A stretch of 64,000 nt of DNA from Anarhynchus alexandrinus (Eukaryota; Chordata; Aves; Charadriiformes; Charadriidae): contig VUYV01000042.1 of NCBI GenBank assembly GCA_008711295.1, positions 674,719 through 738,718 on the forward strand. Reading direction: 5' to 3'. Below the pieces are notes generated by a model. The model was given only the letters and a program-made list of their open reading frames with translations, did not search any database and was not told the origin of the DNA. Of the stretch, positions 41,847-51,252 are shown piece by piece (the first letter of the stretch is position 1; the number at the start of each line of letters is the position of its first letter). Both the position numbers and the translations under genes were made by a program.

Positions 41847-41886
41847 TATGTCAATGACTTGTGTCAATGACTTATGCCAATGACTT
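41847..41886. repeat. Three tandem copies of a 13-14 bp unit
   Basis: The units TATGTCAATGACTT, GTGTCAATGACTT and ATGCCAATGACTT follow directly. The shared core is CAATGACTT. A small minisatellite-like array in intron 1. Confidence 0.92.
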
Positions 41887-44614
41887 CTATGTAATACCTG
41901 ATCTGGACAGACTACAACATAACTGGTGAGACAATCTCAATGTCAGTTTGGTACTCACATTGACAGGCAGTATTTTGTAGAGGCCATTAAGTTCAAAGCA
42001 CTGGTTTTAATTCAAAAAATGAACCTTCTTAAAAGGGCACTGCTGGGATGTTATATAAAGGGACAAAAATTTAGTATCCAGCTTTTCTTATTTAATGTCA
42101 TAAAAGCATTATTTTTTATTTCTATACACAAACCAGACTGCAAAAAAGTTTGAAGGATGACAGTTGCTCTATATGTCACATTCATTCTGTCTGCAGAGTT
42201 TGGGAAAAATAGAAGCACAGTAATTCCTGCAGAAAACATAATAAAATTACAAATCAGTTTGGACAGATTAAAAAAAAAATCTGTCTTTTTCATTTGTAAA
42301 AAGCAGAGAAAGTGATGATATAGGATGAGTAACAGGAGCTGTAGGCCTTTACTCAGAGGTGACTTGTTTGCATCCAACTTAAATCAGCAGTGACCACTTA
42401 TCTTCTAACAGCTGTTGAGTAGCCAATGCATGATGATATGGTAGCTCCTATTAGAGAGGTGTCCAGGTGACAGTCACAGCTAATTGCCATCCCTGCTGGC
42501 AACCTCAAATAGTGTAAGGAAACAATAAGACCTAGAGACCATAGTAGCCTGTGTCTTCTAGTCAGAAAACAATTCCAAAACAGGATGATGAAAAGGTGTT
42601 TCCCAAATGAGCAAAGTCCACACAATATGTAACAACAGAATCTCAATTTAAGGTGAGGTCAATATATTTTTCATGGGAATTATCTGCATTTTGTATGGTA
42701 CCAAGCAAAATCTTTGAGACGCTTTTGTTATTTATGCTAAGGGCTTGATTTTTCAGCTGAACAAATTGCACAGGTTTAAATGGTAGACTGCAGAATCAGT
42801 AATTTACTAGGACCCACCAGTATTTCATCATTACAATGTTCTTATTTTGTATTCTACAAGCTAAAGAAATAATGAATTAGGAGAACATTTCCTCTTTCCA
42901 TTTCTTATTACTGTGAAAGAACATGCACTTACAATGCAGAACTGTAGAGTTATGGGAAATACTTTGCATTTTGGACTTTTGAATTCTTTTTTCCTAGTAC
43001 TATCACCATTTAGTCAGCATAAATTCTGGGCTTCATATTGCTCTCTTTCATACACAATACTTAAAACAAGAAGGTGAACTTTCCAAGTACCATTCAGTTT
43101 TGGTAGTTCCTTTCAAAAAACCCATTTGCTCGCCCTTGTAAGTATTCCCTTAACAGAACAGCAAAACCCATAACACCACAGTGGTCTAATGTTCTATTTC
43201 TTACGCTTACAAAACTGTATAAAATAAGGAAAGCCAAAAGCTCCTAACAGCCATGATGTTGCTAAAGCTGAATCACATGTTGTTGAAAAAGGCACCATTT
43301 ACATATGAAAAGCACCTCAGTATTTACAGCAAAGCCAACTGAATAAATACACTAAGAAATAATTCTGAATCAAAACCATGTTATTTTTAGATTTCTGATG
43401 TAGCATTCAGCTTTGGTACCACAGTAAATTTCTTTAATTTGACCAAACTTTTTAACATGGAAAAATGTAAATCCCAGTTACAGAAGGAGAAAAAAACAAC
43501 TCAATGTACCTTAATACCATAAAAACAGTAACTTAAAGAATTCACTGTAGGTACTTCTCTCCGGTCTACCACTGTTCCTTAAACAAGTATGCTGAATGCA
43601 TGTCTGGGATCCAAAAACGTCACAACTCCTCTAATTCTGAACTGCCATTGAAGGTGGTCACCCTCTACCAGGAGAACCTTCTGAGACTGTTTTTACATTT
43701 ACTGATGGTTCTGTTAAGTAAACTAACTCCTTGGTGGTCACACCAAGGACCATAAACAGCCTATTTCTTCTACTTAATTTTCGCCTTCTCCTGTTGAGAA
43801 CCTACCAAATCAGACCATTTTTCTTTGGTTGGAGAATATTACATTATATTTATCACTATAGCAACTAAACTAATTGATTTGATGCAGGTTTCTCTTCCAC
43901 CATAGGATGGAGCCACTATCCCTAAGTATAATCTAAACATTTAAGAAAGAAAAAATTATCAGTTTATCATTTTACCATGTCAAAGAGAACATAATTGGGC
44001 TTCAGAAATTAAAGTATAAATGAAAGTCTAATGGAATGCACATATACATCCAGAACACGATTTATAAATACGCTTATCTGTCAAGTGAAACTCAGAGTAT
44101 GTTGTTTACTGATTGCTCTCAGTGATAGGGATGACTATTGTACAACAAATACATTCCCAAAAACAAAGATTCACAAAACAATTAGGGGAAGGGGAAGCAA
44201 CATTCATATAATTGATTCAGGAATAAGCTTTGTCAGACCAATACACTAAAAATGAAAATAAGCTAGGCAGATCAAAAGTTTTATTTATAGTCCTACCTAA
44301 AAAAAATGGAAATATGTAAAAGTCCTGATTTTTTTGTTTGTTTGTTTGAGTTGCAGGGTTTGATGTAAATGTAGTAAAATGACACAGTGAGAGATAATCA
44401 GATACAAGGTTCCTGTAATTACTTTAATAATGGATTCACCTGTATTGATTTTATTACAGAAGTCTGCTTGATATCAGAAGTTTAAGTTGGTATACTTCCA
44501 TATAGCTGAATATAAGGTGTGTGGAAAAATACAGAACACCTTACATTGTCAAGTTCTTTTCTTTTACTTCCTAAGAAATATGGCAAGGCTGTTACTCTTA
44601 AAACATAACTGACG

Positions 44615-44635
44615 CCCACCCCCACCCCTCACCCC
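44615..44635 (-). repeat. G-quadruplex motif in TAFA5 intron 1
   Basis: The minus strand has four G runs of 4, 4, 5 and 3 with loops TGA, T and T. Short loops of this kind form very stable quadruplexes. As the minus strand is the sense strand of TAFA5, the motif would be present in pre-mRNA. It is isolated in an AT-rich context. Confidence 0.9.
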
Positions 44636-46884
44636 AGTTATGCTTTCCTTCAAAAAATAAGGCATCAGATGAAAAAAAAGACTGAATAAACCCCAGATGA
44701 TTTTTAAAAGAATTCAAAAAAATATGCAGTACTACTTTACCTAGAAATAGCTTCACATTTTTTTGCCTTGATTTTTAAACATCTTCACTCTTTCCACAGA
44801 GCAAGAACATTTTCTGCAATTTTTCAAATACTACCGCTAGAGAAAATGTTCATGGCGCTTCATTAACATTTGGAATTGCAGTTATCAAATCAGTGAAAGA
44901 TTACATAAATGGTGGAGTGTTTTGACACTGCATATTTTAAGCTGCATGGTGCTTTTCAGCACTATATGGAATGCAGAGCGTACTACATCTTTGAGGAACA
45001 CCATCTACACTGGCTGAGAGAACTAATTAGAAACTGGTGATTTAAGCACACCAGAAGCTGCTTTCATATTATCAGCTAACATTTGCATTGTTCAGTATCA
45101 GGAAACAACGCAAAAAATACATGATGAACAATATATAACAATTCAAATGAACAACTTAATTCCTTAGAACAGAACATTGTCAAACCTCTCACTGCTGCAT
45201 ATAAATAATTTTTAATGTGTCAGAGTTTACAGTTAACTCTTTCTGAGGCTATGCTGAGAGACGGTGTCTGCACAGAGGAACTCATGCCTTCTCATGAAAA
45301 GCCTGGGACCCTCCAGGCATTTCTAGCACAAACTTGATAAAATATTTCCTATTATTAATATACAGCTGAATTCCCTTTACACTTGAACTATTCATCCTGT
45401 AATATGCATTTACTGAGTAACATATCTCCCAGTATGCACATACATTCTTTTAAATCCAAGTTTGTTGTTTAGTATACCCTCTATATTAGCACATTGAATA
45501 TGGCATTACGTACAAAATGAAATGATTTAAAAGTGTGGCCTGTTTGATATGATTTTTCATGAGAAGTGTAATGCAAAATGTGCTAAATTACAAAAAAATA
45601 ATTACAAAATATGTTATTCTTTTTGGAATAAGCCTCCTTCACTGTTGTCAGTACAGAGTCCCTGTAACAGGAAAAAAAGTGAATTAAAGGTTCTCTTAGC
45701 CAATTACAATCTTGTTTCAGAAAAAAAAAAAACAGAGAAAAATGGAAAATATAATATGGTTGGAGGGAATGGAATAGAGGGTTAAGAAATGCAGCAGGCA
45801 TGCTCCTGAAAATGAGAATCCATTTCCTATTCATCATAACCTACACCTATTACAGCTCAAGAAGCCAAGCCTAGTGCAAAGTCTTTTATGCTACAGCTAA
45901 TAAAAGGAATACACACTATGGGTAAATTACAAACCACATTCAGCTCAGGTTGGGAAAATAGTGTAGATTCATTTTGGAAAAGTTGTGCAGGTCCCTTCTG
46001 ATAAATTACGTATTTTTTTATTATTGCATAGAAACTGCTTTTTCTACTCTCTCTGAAAGATTCCCACTCTGGAACTACCCGCTAACTTGCATTCCCCAGA
46101 AGTATGGGCATTAACTCTATTTATATTATGTAACTGCTTGAAAATTACTCTTGCCGAGAGTGACAAAAAACTAACAAGAAAAAATAAAGACCTTTAAAAG
46201 TCCTAACAGTCCAGGCACTTGATTCTTACAGATACCTTGTCTGCAGCTCGGTGTAATTAGTGGACAATCTATCAAACTCGAAAAAGACTATACCAAACTC
46301 TACGGGTAACCTGTGATGCAGCTCTAAAACTGACAGCACAGGCTTACCAAACTGCTGAGGGTATGCTAAGGAAGTGCCGGGGTGTTCCGATACAATGTCA
46401 CAGTCAGAGGATCACATATGATCCCGGTGATGTTAAGACATCTGTCACTTAACGAAGTACGTGCTTCCTAAAGGAATGAACATAAGCAAGACAGCTGCTG
46501 TTCAGGGGAGGTGGATGGGGGTAGGAGAGTGTGTACGTGAAGGGAGCAGACTGGGAGAGAGCTGGTAACATCCTACAATAAACAGTGAACAGTGGATCAC
46601 TGATACTACCACTAAAAAGTTTGCTCCTAAGGTCCAAGAGATGTTTCTGTTTGGACTGGAAATGCCACATCTCCGACCTAAGGACACCTCCTGCTCCCTT
46701 GAAGCAGCAGTATCAGAGTGTCGCTCTACTTGCTTTACCATGGGGGAGCAGGGAGAAGCGTGGAGGTGGCAAGTCCAAAGCACAGCACCTAACCCTGCCA
46801 GCTTCAGCGCTTGGCCTCTGCCAGCAGCGTCACCTCAGGCGGGAAGGGCGTGCATTTACGTCCAGCAAAAGCACCAGGACAAAC

Positions 46885-46894
46885 ATGTACTTAC
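46885..46894 (-). other. Splice donor of TAFA5 exon 1
   Basis: Reading the minus strand, the exon ends ...TACTGCA and is followed by GTAAGTACAT, a near-ideal U1 site from +1 to +6. It interrupts a Ser codon after its first base, giving a phase-1 intron, which matches the known human exon 1/exon 2 junction as I recall it. Reading through the donor would reach a stop by 46830. Confidence 0.92.
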
Positions 46895-47006
46895 TGCAGT
46901 AAGCGATTAGGAGACTAGCCAGGATCATGATAGCCCAGAAAGTTGAGGACATGCTTGGCAAGGCGTTGGCATCTTTCCTACTGCTTCTCCTGGGAGATGG
47001 AGCCAT
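46895..47006 (-). CDS. TAFA5: TAFA5 (FAM19A5) first coding exon
   Basis: This exon encodes the N-terminus of TAFA5, a small secreted chemokine-like protein expressed mainly in brain. ATG is at 47006-47004; 37 codons plus one base follow, ending at 46895 before GTAAGT. The translation opens MAPSPRRSSRKDANALPS and continues MSSTFWAIMILASLLIAYC, a basic stretch followed by a hydrophobic signal segment (about residues 22-36). From memory, human isoform 1 has the same length here and differs at about five positions (R7, S8, K11, N14, I26), and its next residues, Ser-Gln-Leu-Ala, fit the split AGY codon left by this phase-1 donor. The cysteine-rich mature part lies in later exons beyond the left edge of the window. 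The ATG has T at -3 and G at +4, a middling context. A second in-frame ATG at residue 19 has A at -3. Identification is by direct reading of this highly conserved N-terminus. Confidence 0.93.
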
Positions 47007-47099
47007 TGAAGCCACTTCCCCGGTGGGGAGGGTGTGGGGGGGAAAGTCAGACAGTTTCACCAGCCGGCTCTCCCCTCGACTGATGGCCTTTCTCCACAT
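47007..47099 (-). other. TAFA5: In-frame upstream ATG: possible 31-residue N-terminal extension of TAFA5
   Basis: The codon at 47099-47097 is ATG in frame with TAFA5 and no stop lies between it and the annotated start, so initiation here would add 31 residues beginning MWRKAISRGE and ending TGEVAS. Its context is poor (T at -3, T at +4). The added residues are polar and would push the signal region about 50 residues inward, where it could act as a signal anchor. The segment is more likely 5' UTR. Conservation of the frame among birds would decide. Confidence 0.4.
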
Positions 47100-47119
47100 G
47101 TAATCCCCAAGGAAGGCAT
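47057..47119 (-). other. Upstream ORF 2 in the TAFA5 leader
   Basis: An ATG at 47119-47117 opens a 20-codon ORF (MPSLGITCGERPSVEGRAGW) in a different frame from TAFA5, ending at TGA 47059-47057, about 50 bases before the main ATG. Ribosomes terminating here could reinitiate at the main start. The peptide resembles nothing I know; its interest lies in its position. Confidence 0.5.
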
Positions 47120-47141
47120 CTTCCAACCACCCCAAGGTTCG

Positions 47142-47174
47142 TCAGCAGCAACACGGTCCTGTTGGAGGAACCAT
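47142..47174 (-). other. Upstream ORF 1 in the TAFA5 leader
   Basis: An ATG at 47174-47172 opens a 10-codon ORF (MVPPTGPCCC) closed by TGA at 47144-47142. It is in the same frame as TAFA5, so its TGA also marks the limit of any N-terminal extension. It would be in the mRNA only if transcription starts to the right of 47174, which is likely given the island but not proven. Upstream ORFs of this kind usually reduce initiation at the main ATG. Confidence 0.5.
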
Positions 47175-47370
47175 CTTCCAGCCGGGAAGCCAAGGCGACT
47201 CTAAAGCGTGCAGGACTTCGGCGCGGTGGCCGCAGCCAGCTTTCCTCGCGTCCCTGTGGTGAGATTCACCGGCCCGGTGGGCTTTAGCGGCACTCGGCAG
47301 CCCGGCGCGGCGCCGAGCTCTGGAGATGTCCCACGCACGAGCCTCTCTATTATTTTTTTTCCCCTTCCTT

Positions 47371-47373
<3 letters not shown>

Positions 47374-47400
<27 letters not shown>
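47374..47400 (-). repeat. A27 homopolymer (coding-strand sense) in the CpG island
   Basis: There are 27 consecutive T on the plus strand. A mixed pyrimidine stretch at 47352-47373 adjoins it, so about 50 bases are almost pure pyrimidine on plus and purine on minus. Poly(dA:dT) tracts exclude nucleosomes and are common in promoters. The length may be imprecise in the assembly. Confidence 0.95.
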
Positions 47401-47405
<5 letters not shown>

Positions 47406-47640
47406 GCAGAAGTTGTTGCGCTCGTTGTCCTTTCCCCCTCCCCCGGCAGGCAGACCCCCGCAGGCGGGGACCGGCGGGGGCCGAGGCGGTGCTACCGCGG
47501 GGCGGCCTCCCCCGCCCGCCGCTTTAAGGCGACCCCCGCTCAGGCCGCCGCCTCCTCCCAGCCCCGGGCAGCATGGCCGCGGGGGCGGCGGGCACGGAGA
47601 GGGGCGAGGGCACCTCTGCGGCCACCGCCGCCCGCCTGCG

Positions 47641-47651
47641 NNNNNNNNNNN
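47641..47651. other. Assembly gap (11 N)
   Basis: Eleven N lie in the most GC-rich part of the promoter island, presumably an unresolved sequencing dropout. Open frames crossing it cannot be trusted. Confidence 0.99.
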
Positions 47652-47929
47652 CCCGCCGGCGGCCCGGGAGGGCGGCGGAGACGGCCGAGCCCTGCCCGCC
47701 GGGCGGAGAGGCGCCCCGTCCCCCGCGGCGAGTCCAGCCTGAGCTCCCCTCCCGGCCGGTCCTGCGGGCTCGACGGGGCGGAGGCGCGAAGGGCGGCCGG
47801 TTCCGCGGCGGGCGGGACACTTCAGAAGGAGGGTCGGCGGCGGCGGTAGGTCTGCTCCTCTCCGTGCGCCGCCGGCTCCGCTCTTAGGCTCTGCCGCTAC
47901 AGCAGCGCCGGCCCTTCAAGTAAAAAGAA

Positions 47930-47955
47930 GGAGGAGGAGGAGGAGGAGGAGGGGG
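47930..47955. repeat. (GGA)n purine tract in the CpG island
   Basis: About eight GGA/GAG units end in a run of five G. On the minus strand it reads as a CCT/TCC tract and produces a spurious polyproline open frame. It lies about 0.9 kb upstream of the TAFA5 ATG. Confidence 0.95.
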
Positions 47956-48209
47956 ACGGCGGTCACGCCCACAGGTGAAGAGCCCACGGAGCGCTCCTTC
48001 CCCCGGCGCCGCGCCGCGCCACCTGCGCGTCCCCGCCGGAGGAGCGCTGCCGCCCGCCGGCCGCACATCGCCCCCGCACCTGCCCGCCGCGCCTCCCCCC
48101 GGTGCGACGCTGCGACCGGCGGGTTTAACCCTTGGCGGTGGGGAGGGAGGAGCCGCGGGGAGGGGGACGACGACTCCCCGTTGCGGCTGCTGTCAGCCGT
48201 GCCGGGGGC

Positions 48210-48210
48210 N
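48210..48210. other. Single unresolved base
   Basis: One N at the left edge of the GGGGAA repeat; the repeat length there should be treated as approximate. Confidence 0.99.
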
Positions 48211-48260
48211 GGAAGGGGAAGGGGAAGGGGAAGGGGAAGGGGAAGGGGAAGGGGAAGGGA
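48211..48260. repeat. (GGGGAA)n repeat with G-quadruplex potential
   Basis: About eight units of GGGGAA on the plus strand, immediately after a single unresolved base at 48210. G4 runs spaced by AA satisfy the usual G-quadruplex rule several times over. Repeat length is probably variable, and the N suggests the assembler had trouble here. It lies about 1.2 kb upstream of the TAFA5 ATG. Confidence 0.95.
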
Positions 48261-48430
48261 GGCGGCGGCCGCAGCCCCCTCAGCGAGGCTTTGCTCTTGG
48301 CTGAGACGGAGTCTCGGCAGGAGAAGGGGCCCGGGGAACCTCGTCCCGTCCCCTCACCTGCACGGTGCGGCTCGAAGGCTGCGCGGGGTGTTGTGCCTCG
48401 GCACCGGCTGAGGTGTTAATGGAAACGTTC

Positions 48431-51187
48431 CTCCTCCCGCATTCGTCTGCCGTCCTTACGGGGGCTGTTGGCACGCAGTTGCTGCCGCCGTAGTGGCAGG
48501 AACACATGGATGTGAAACCCAACTTAGAGGACTCCAGTCCACATGTGCGCCAGCAGCCTTTATGGCAATAATAAAAAACTGAAATGTTTTAAGAGGGATC
48601 AGGTAGTTGAGCTTTCCCATTCAGAGTCTCCATAGCAATGTCCTCAAATTAATATTTTAAGTTCTGCAGAAGGTAGTCACGTTCCGAGTACAGGCAGGGT
48701 TGGCAGACTAGAAGAGGAGCTTGGTCACAAAATGTCCCAGTTGTCTCCTCCTGTGTTTCGCTTGCATAATAAAAGTACCATGAAAAAGTAGATCCATATT
48801 TCTTCAGCAGCCCCAGGTTTGTCTGATTGTTTGCCACTTACATAGCTGGACTTAAAACTGTATATAAGTGATGAATTATTTACGAGACAGGACTGTAGGG
48901 GCTTTTTTAGTACAGCTGCACTTGACTAGATACTTGGAACCAAGTTCCATTTTGCACCATGAGGACATCATCATTGTAATCTCTTTCATTTCACGTCTGA
49001 TTTTTTACCAGATTAGTTTGCATCCGGAACTGGTAGGGCTGATGTGTTCAAGTATGCTTCACAGAGATGAAGCTTCAACTATCATTTGGGTACATGGACA
49101 ACATCCCCTTCCAAGACATGACTTTCCCTTGTTTTCAGTGGGAATTTCTTTTCCGTTACATTTAAAAACTAGAATAGAGCACAACTCAGGCATTAGGGCA
49201 ACATGCTAAGCTTTATTCTTCTTCCCCACATAATTTAAAAGAGCATTTTATTATTATTTTATATTTAGAGACTAAATCTTTGTAACATCTTCTATCCCTG
49301 ACTCAGACACTAGATTTTCTCTGTAAGTCAGTACAAATTCCATAGCTCCTTTGGTATCCTGAAGTATTAGTTCAATTTGATGTTGAAAAGTACTACTGCA
49401 TAATGAGTTGGGTTTTTTTAAAAAATAGGACTTTCAAATTTCCTATTCTCAGAGCAAATGTAAATAAGTATTAAGCAACAAAAATGCCTCAGCATGATGT
49501 GCTGCTGTTCATTGCAATTCCAGGACTAACATGTAAATTAAGCAGTTTTCTGTATGTATGAAAAGAAATTTGATTTCCATTACAGCTGTGAGTATTGAAT
49601 GTACAGTTGAATAATATATTTTAACTATTACTAAAAAGAAAAAGCACGAGTATCTTGACAAGAGATATATAGTATGATGTATAGATTAAGAGACTTTAAA
49701 GGCACAAGGGATAGCTGCAACAGTATATAGGCTGCTATGCCTTTCAGTATAGTGCATAGAATTTTATATAGTAAATCTTATAGGTTAGCCATTAAATTGT
49801 GGTTATACAAGAGGATTTCCCTTGGAAATACATCCAGCTTTCAGTCTGAGGAGTGGGAGTCATGATTACTGTTCACCTAAATAAAGCCTGAAGCTCATTG
49901 CAGAAACTCAAGTATTGCTTTGCTAGTTCTGAAAACTGAAATTGTTCACTTGAGACCAGGTTAATTCTCGTGCCGGAGAACTACTCGGTTACTCAGAGAG
50001 TAAGGTACCACTCACTGAGAATAAGGACGACTGAGCTGGGGCCTTTGTGTTTCTATCTACATCTACCTGTAATAGATTTACATAAGGCGTTTCATGTGAA
50101 GAAAGATTTTCAAACATTACATTCTGATTTGATTGTCAAAGACAAGACTTAAAACCACTCTTTAAAAATGTAATTTTAGGTCACTGCTGATTTGTTCTGT
50201 AGGTATATGTTCATCGCCAGTAATGATCTGGCTGTTCTGCACTGTCTTGTGTTGAAAAGTACCTCACCCTAGACTGACACTACTCACAGAGTAAAATCCT
50301 ACTCAATGAAAAAGTGGCAGAATGTGACCTTAAATTAATTTGCTTGCCTTTTTCTTGTCATGTCCCCTTCACATTGATTTTCAAGGAAAATGTGTGAAGC
50401 CTCTGTCTTTAATGCCTCCCTCATCTCCCAAGAAATTCCCAGTATTCAGACCTTTGTGTGTGCAGAGATGTAGAAACAATGATTAAACTCATGGACAGAT
50501 GTCTGAAAGCAGACAAGAAAATAGAAACCCAAGTTGAAGTCTGTATGTCAAAGTGAAATAAGCTTGTCCGAAATCAGGTTTATTCCCATACAATCAAAGA
50601 CACAGATCTCTTCTTCTGCCATTGCTGTTGGCAGAGTTAATATCGACAAGGAAATTAAAATAATATTTAAGCTATTTATTAAGACAGGTTGTGCCATTGC
50701 TCTGACTGAAATTACAAGCAAAATGTTTCTGTTGACTAGAAACAGGCATTGTTTAAAGCCTGTTGTACGCTGTGTCTGTGTGTCAGACAGTTTGTCCATG
50801 ATGTGTATACGCACCACTGCCTTCTGCTGGGATGTCAGGCCTGTAAAGCCCGTGCAGTGATGTTGACCTCTATTACAGGTGCAGCCTACAGGGGATAAAT
50901 CCTAATGTTCATGTAGCATCAAGCATGTACACAGTGGAAGGAAGGTAACGCTCTTTATATCTTTGCAGAGAGACCTTCCGTTCTTTTTGAGTTTGCTTAT
51001 TTACTTTGAAAAGAGGAGTTTTAAGTAAAAAGTGGGTAAATTCTATGGCAGTAGACTGATTTGGTGTACTTAATAATTACCAGCGAGTAATATTCAAGCC
51101 AACAACTGAGTTTTGGCTTTAGCTAAAGTAAAATGCTTCAGCTGATTTTAAAGAAAGAACAGAATAATATCTTAATGGACATAAGTC
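48431..51187. other. Upstream flank of TAFA5, no feature recognised
   Basis: AT-rich sequence immediately outside the CpG island. No exon-like reading frame or repeat was identified. Confidence 0.6.
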
Positions 51188-51252
51188 GTAGAATCATAGA
51201 ATATCAGGTTCGAAGGGACTTCAAGGATCATCTGATCCAACTTTTCTTGGCA
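51188..51252 (-). mobile_element. Very short CR1 3' tip (about 65 bp)
   Basis: The plus strand begins AGAATCATAGAATATCAGGTT and continues with the typical antisense text GAAGGGACTTCAAGGATCATC and a TGATCCAACTTTTCTTGG block. This is the extreme 3' end of a CR1 element, probably from an early-aborted reverse transcription. It is followed by an A run at about 51252-51263. Confidence 0.85.

Larger units (their letters stand above)
39304..46799. other. Intron 1 sequence up to the CpG island shore
   Basis: Contains the G-quadruplex motif and the small tandem array listed separately, plus a TTTG run near 44335. A tRNA-SINE-like string (GTGGTTAAAGCGCTCAC) at about 41267 is too short to call. CpG density rises from about 46350 rightward. 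Confidence 0.55.
1..46894 (-). other. TAFA5: TAFA5 intron 1 (5' part; acceptor outside window)
   Basis: The whole left part of the window is read as the first intron of TAFA5, transcribed right to left. No sequence resembling exon 2 (the QLAAGTCEIV region) was seen, so the acceptor lies further left and the intron is at least 46.9 kb. The human gene also has a very long first intron with an alternative internal first exon (N-terminus MQLLKALWALAG). I looked for that exon by eye on the minus strand and did not find it. The intron is AT-rich, with scattered repeats listed separately. CR1 copies on the minus strand (1570-2840, 38853-39303) are in gene orientation; those on the plus strand are antisense to it. 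Confidence 0.85.
46800..48430 (-). promoter_or_regulatory. TAFA5: CpG island promoter of TAFA5
   Basis: CpG dinucleotides and G+C rise sharply here against an AT-rich background, most densely from about 47200 to 48400. Several GC-box-like GGGCGG/CCGCCC strings occur (for example near 47700 and 47774). The island covers coding exon 1 and its upstream side, as expected for a TATA-less, dispersed-start vertebrate promoter. No convincing TATA box is visible on the minus strand. The island is interrupted by a T27 run (A27 in the gene sense), a GGA tract, a GGGGAA repeat and two unresolved base stretches. The exact transcription start cannot be read from sequence; a start between about 47200 and 48000 is inferred. 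Confidence 0.8.

Noticed and set aside
1..46894. Mammal-type alternative TAFA5 first exon (MQLLKALWALAG start)
   Set aside because: Not seen on the minus strand by eye; it may lie beyond the left edge.
47326..48419. Several long GC-rich frames with poly-Pro, poly-Arg or Gly-Lys repeats
   Set aside because: They follow from high G+C and the GGA and GGGGAA repeats; most cross unresolved bases and overlap in several frames.
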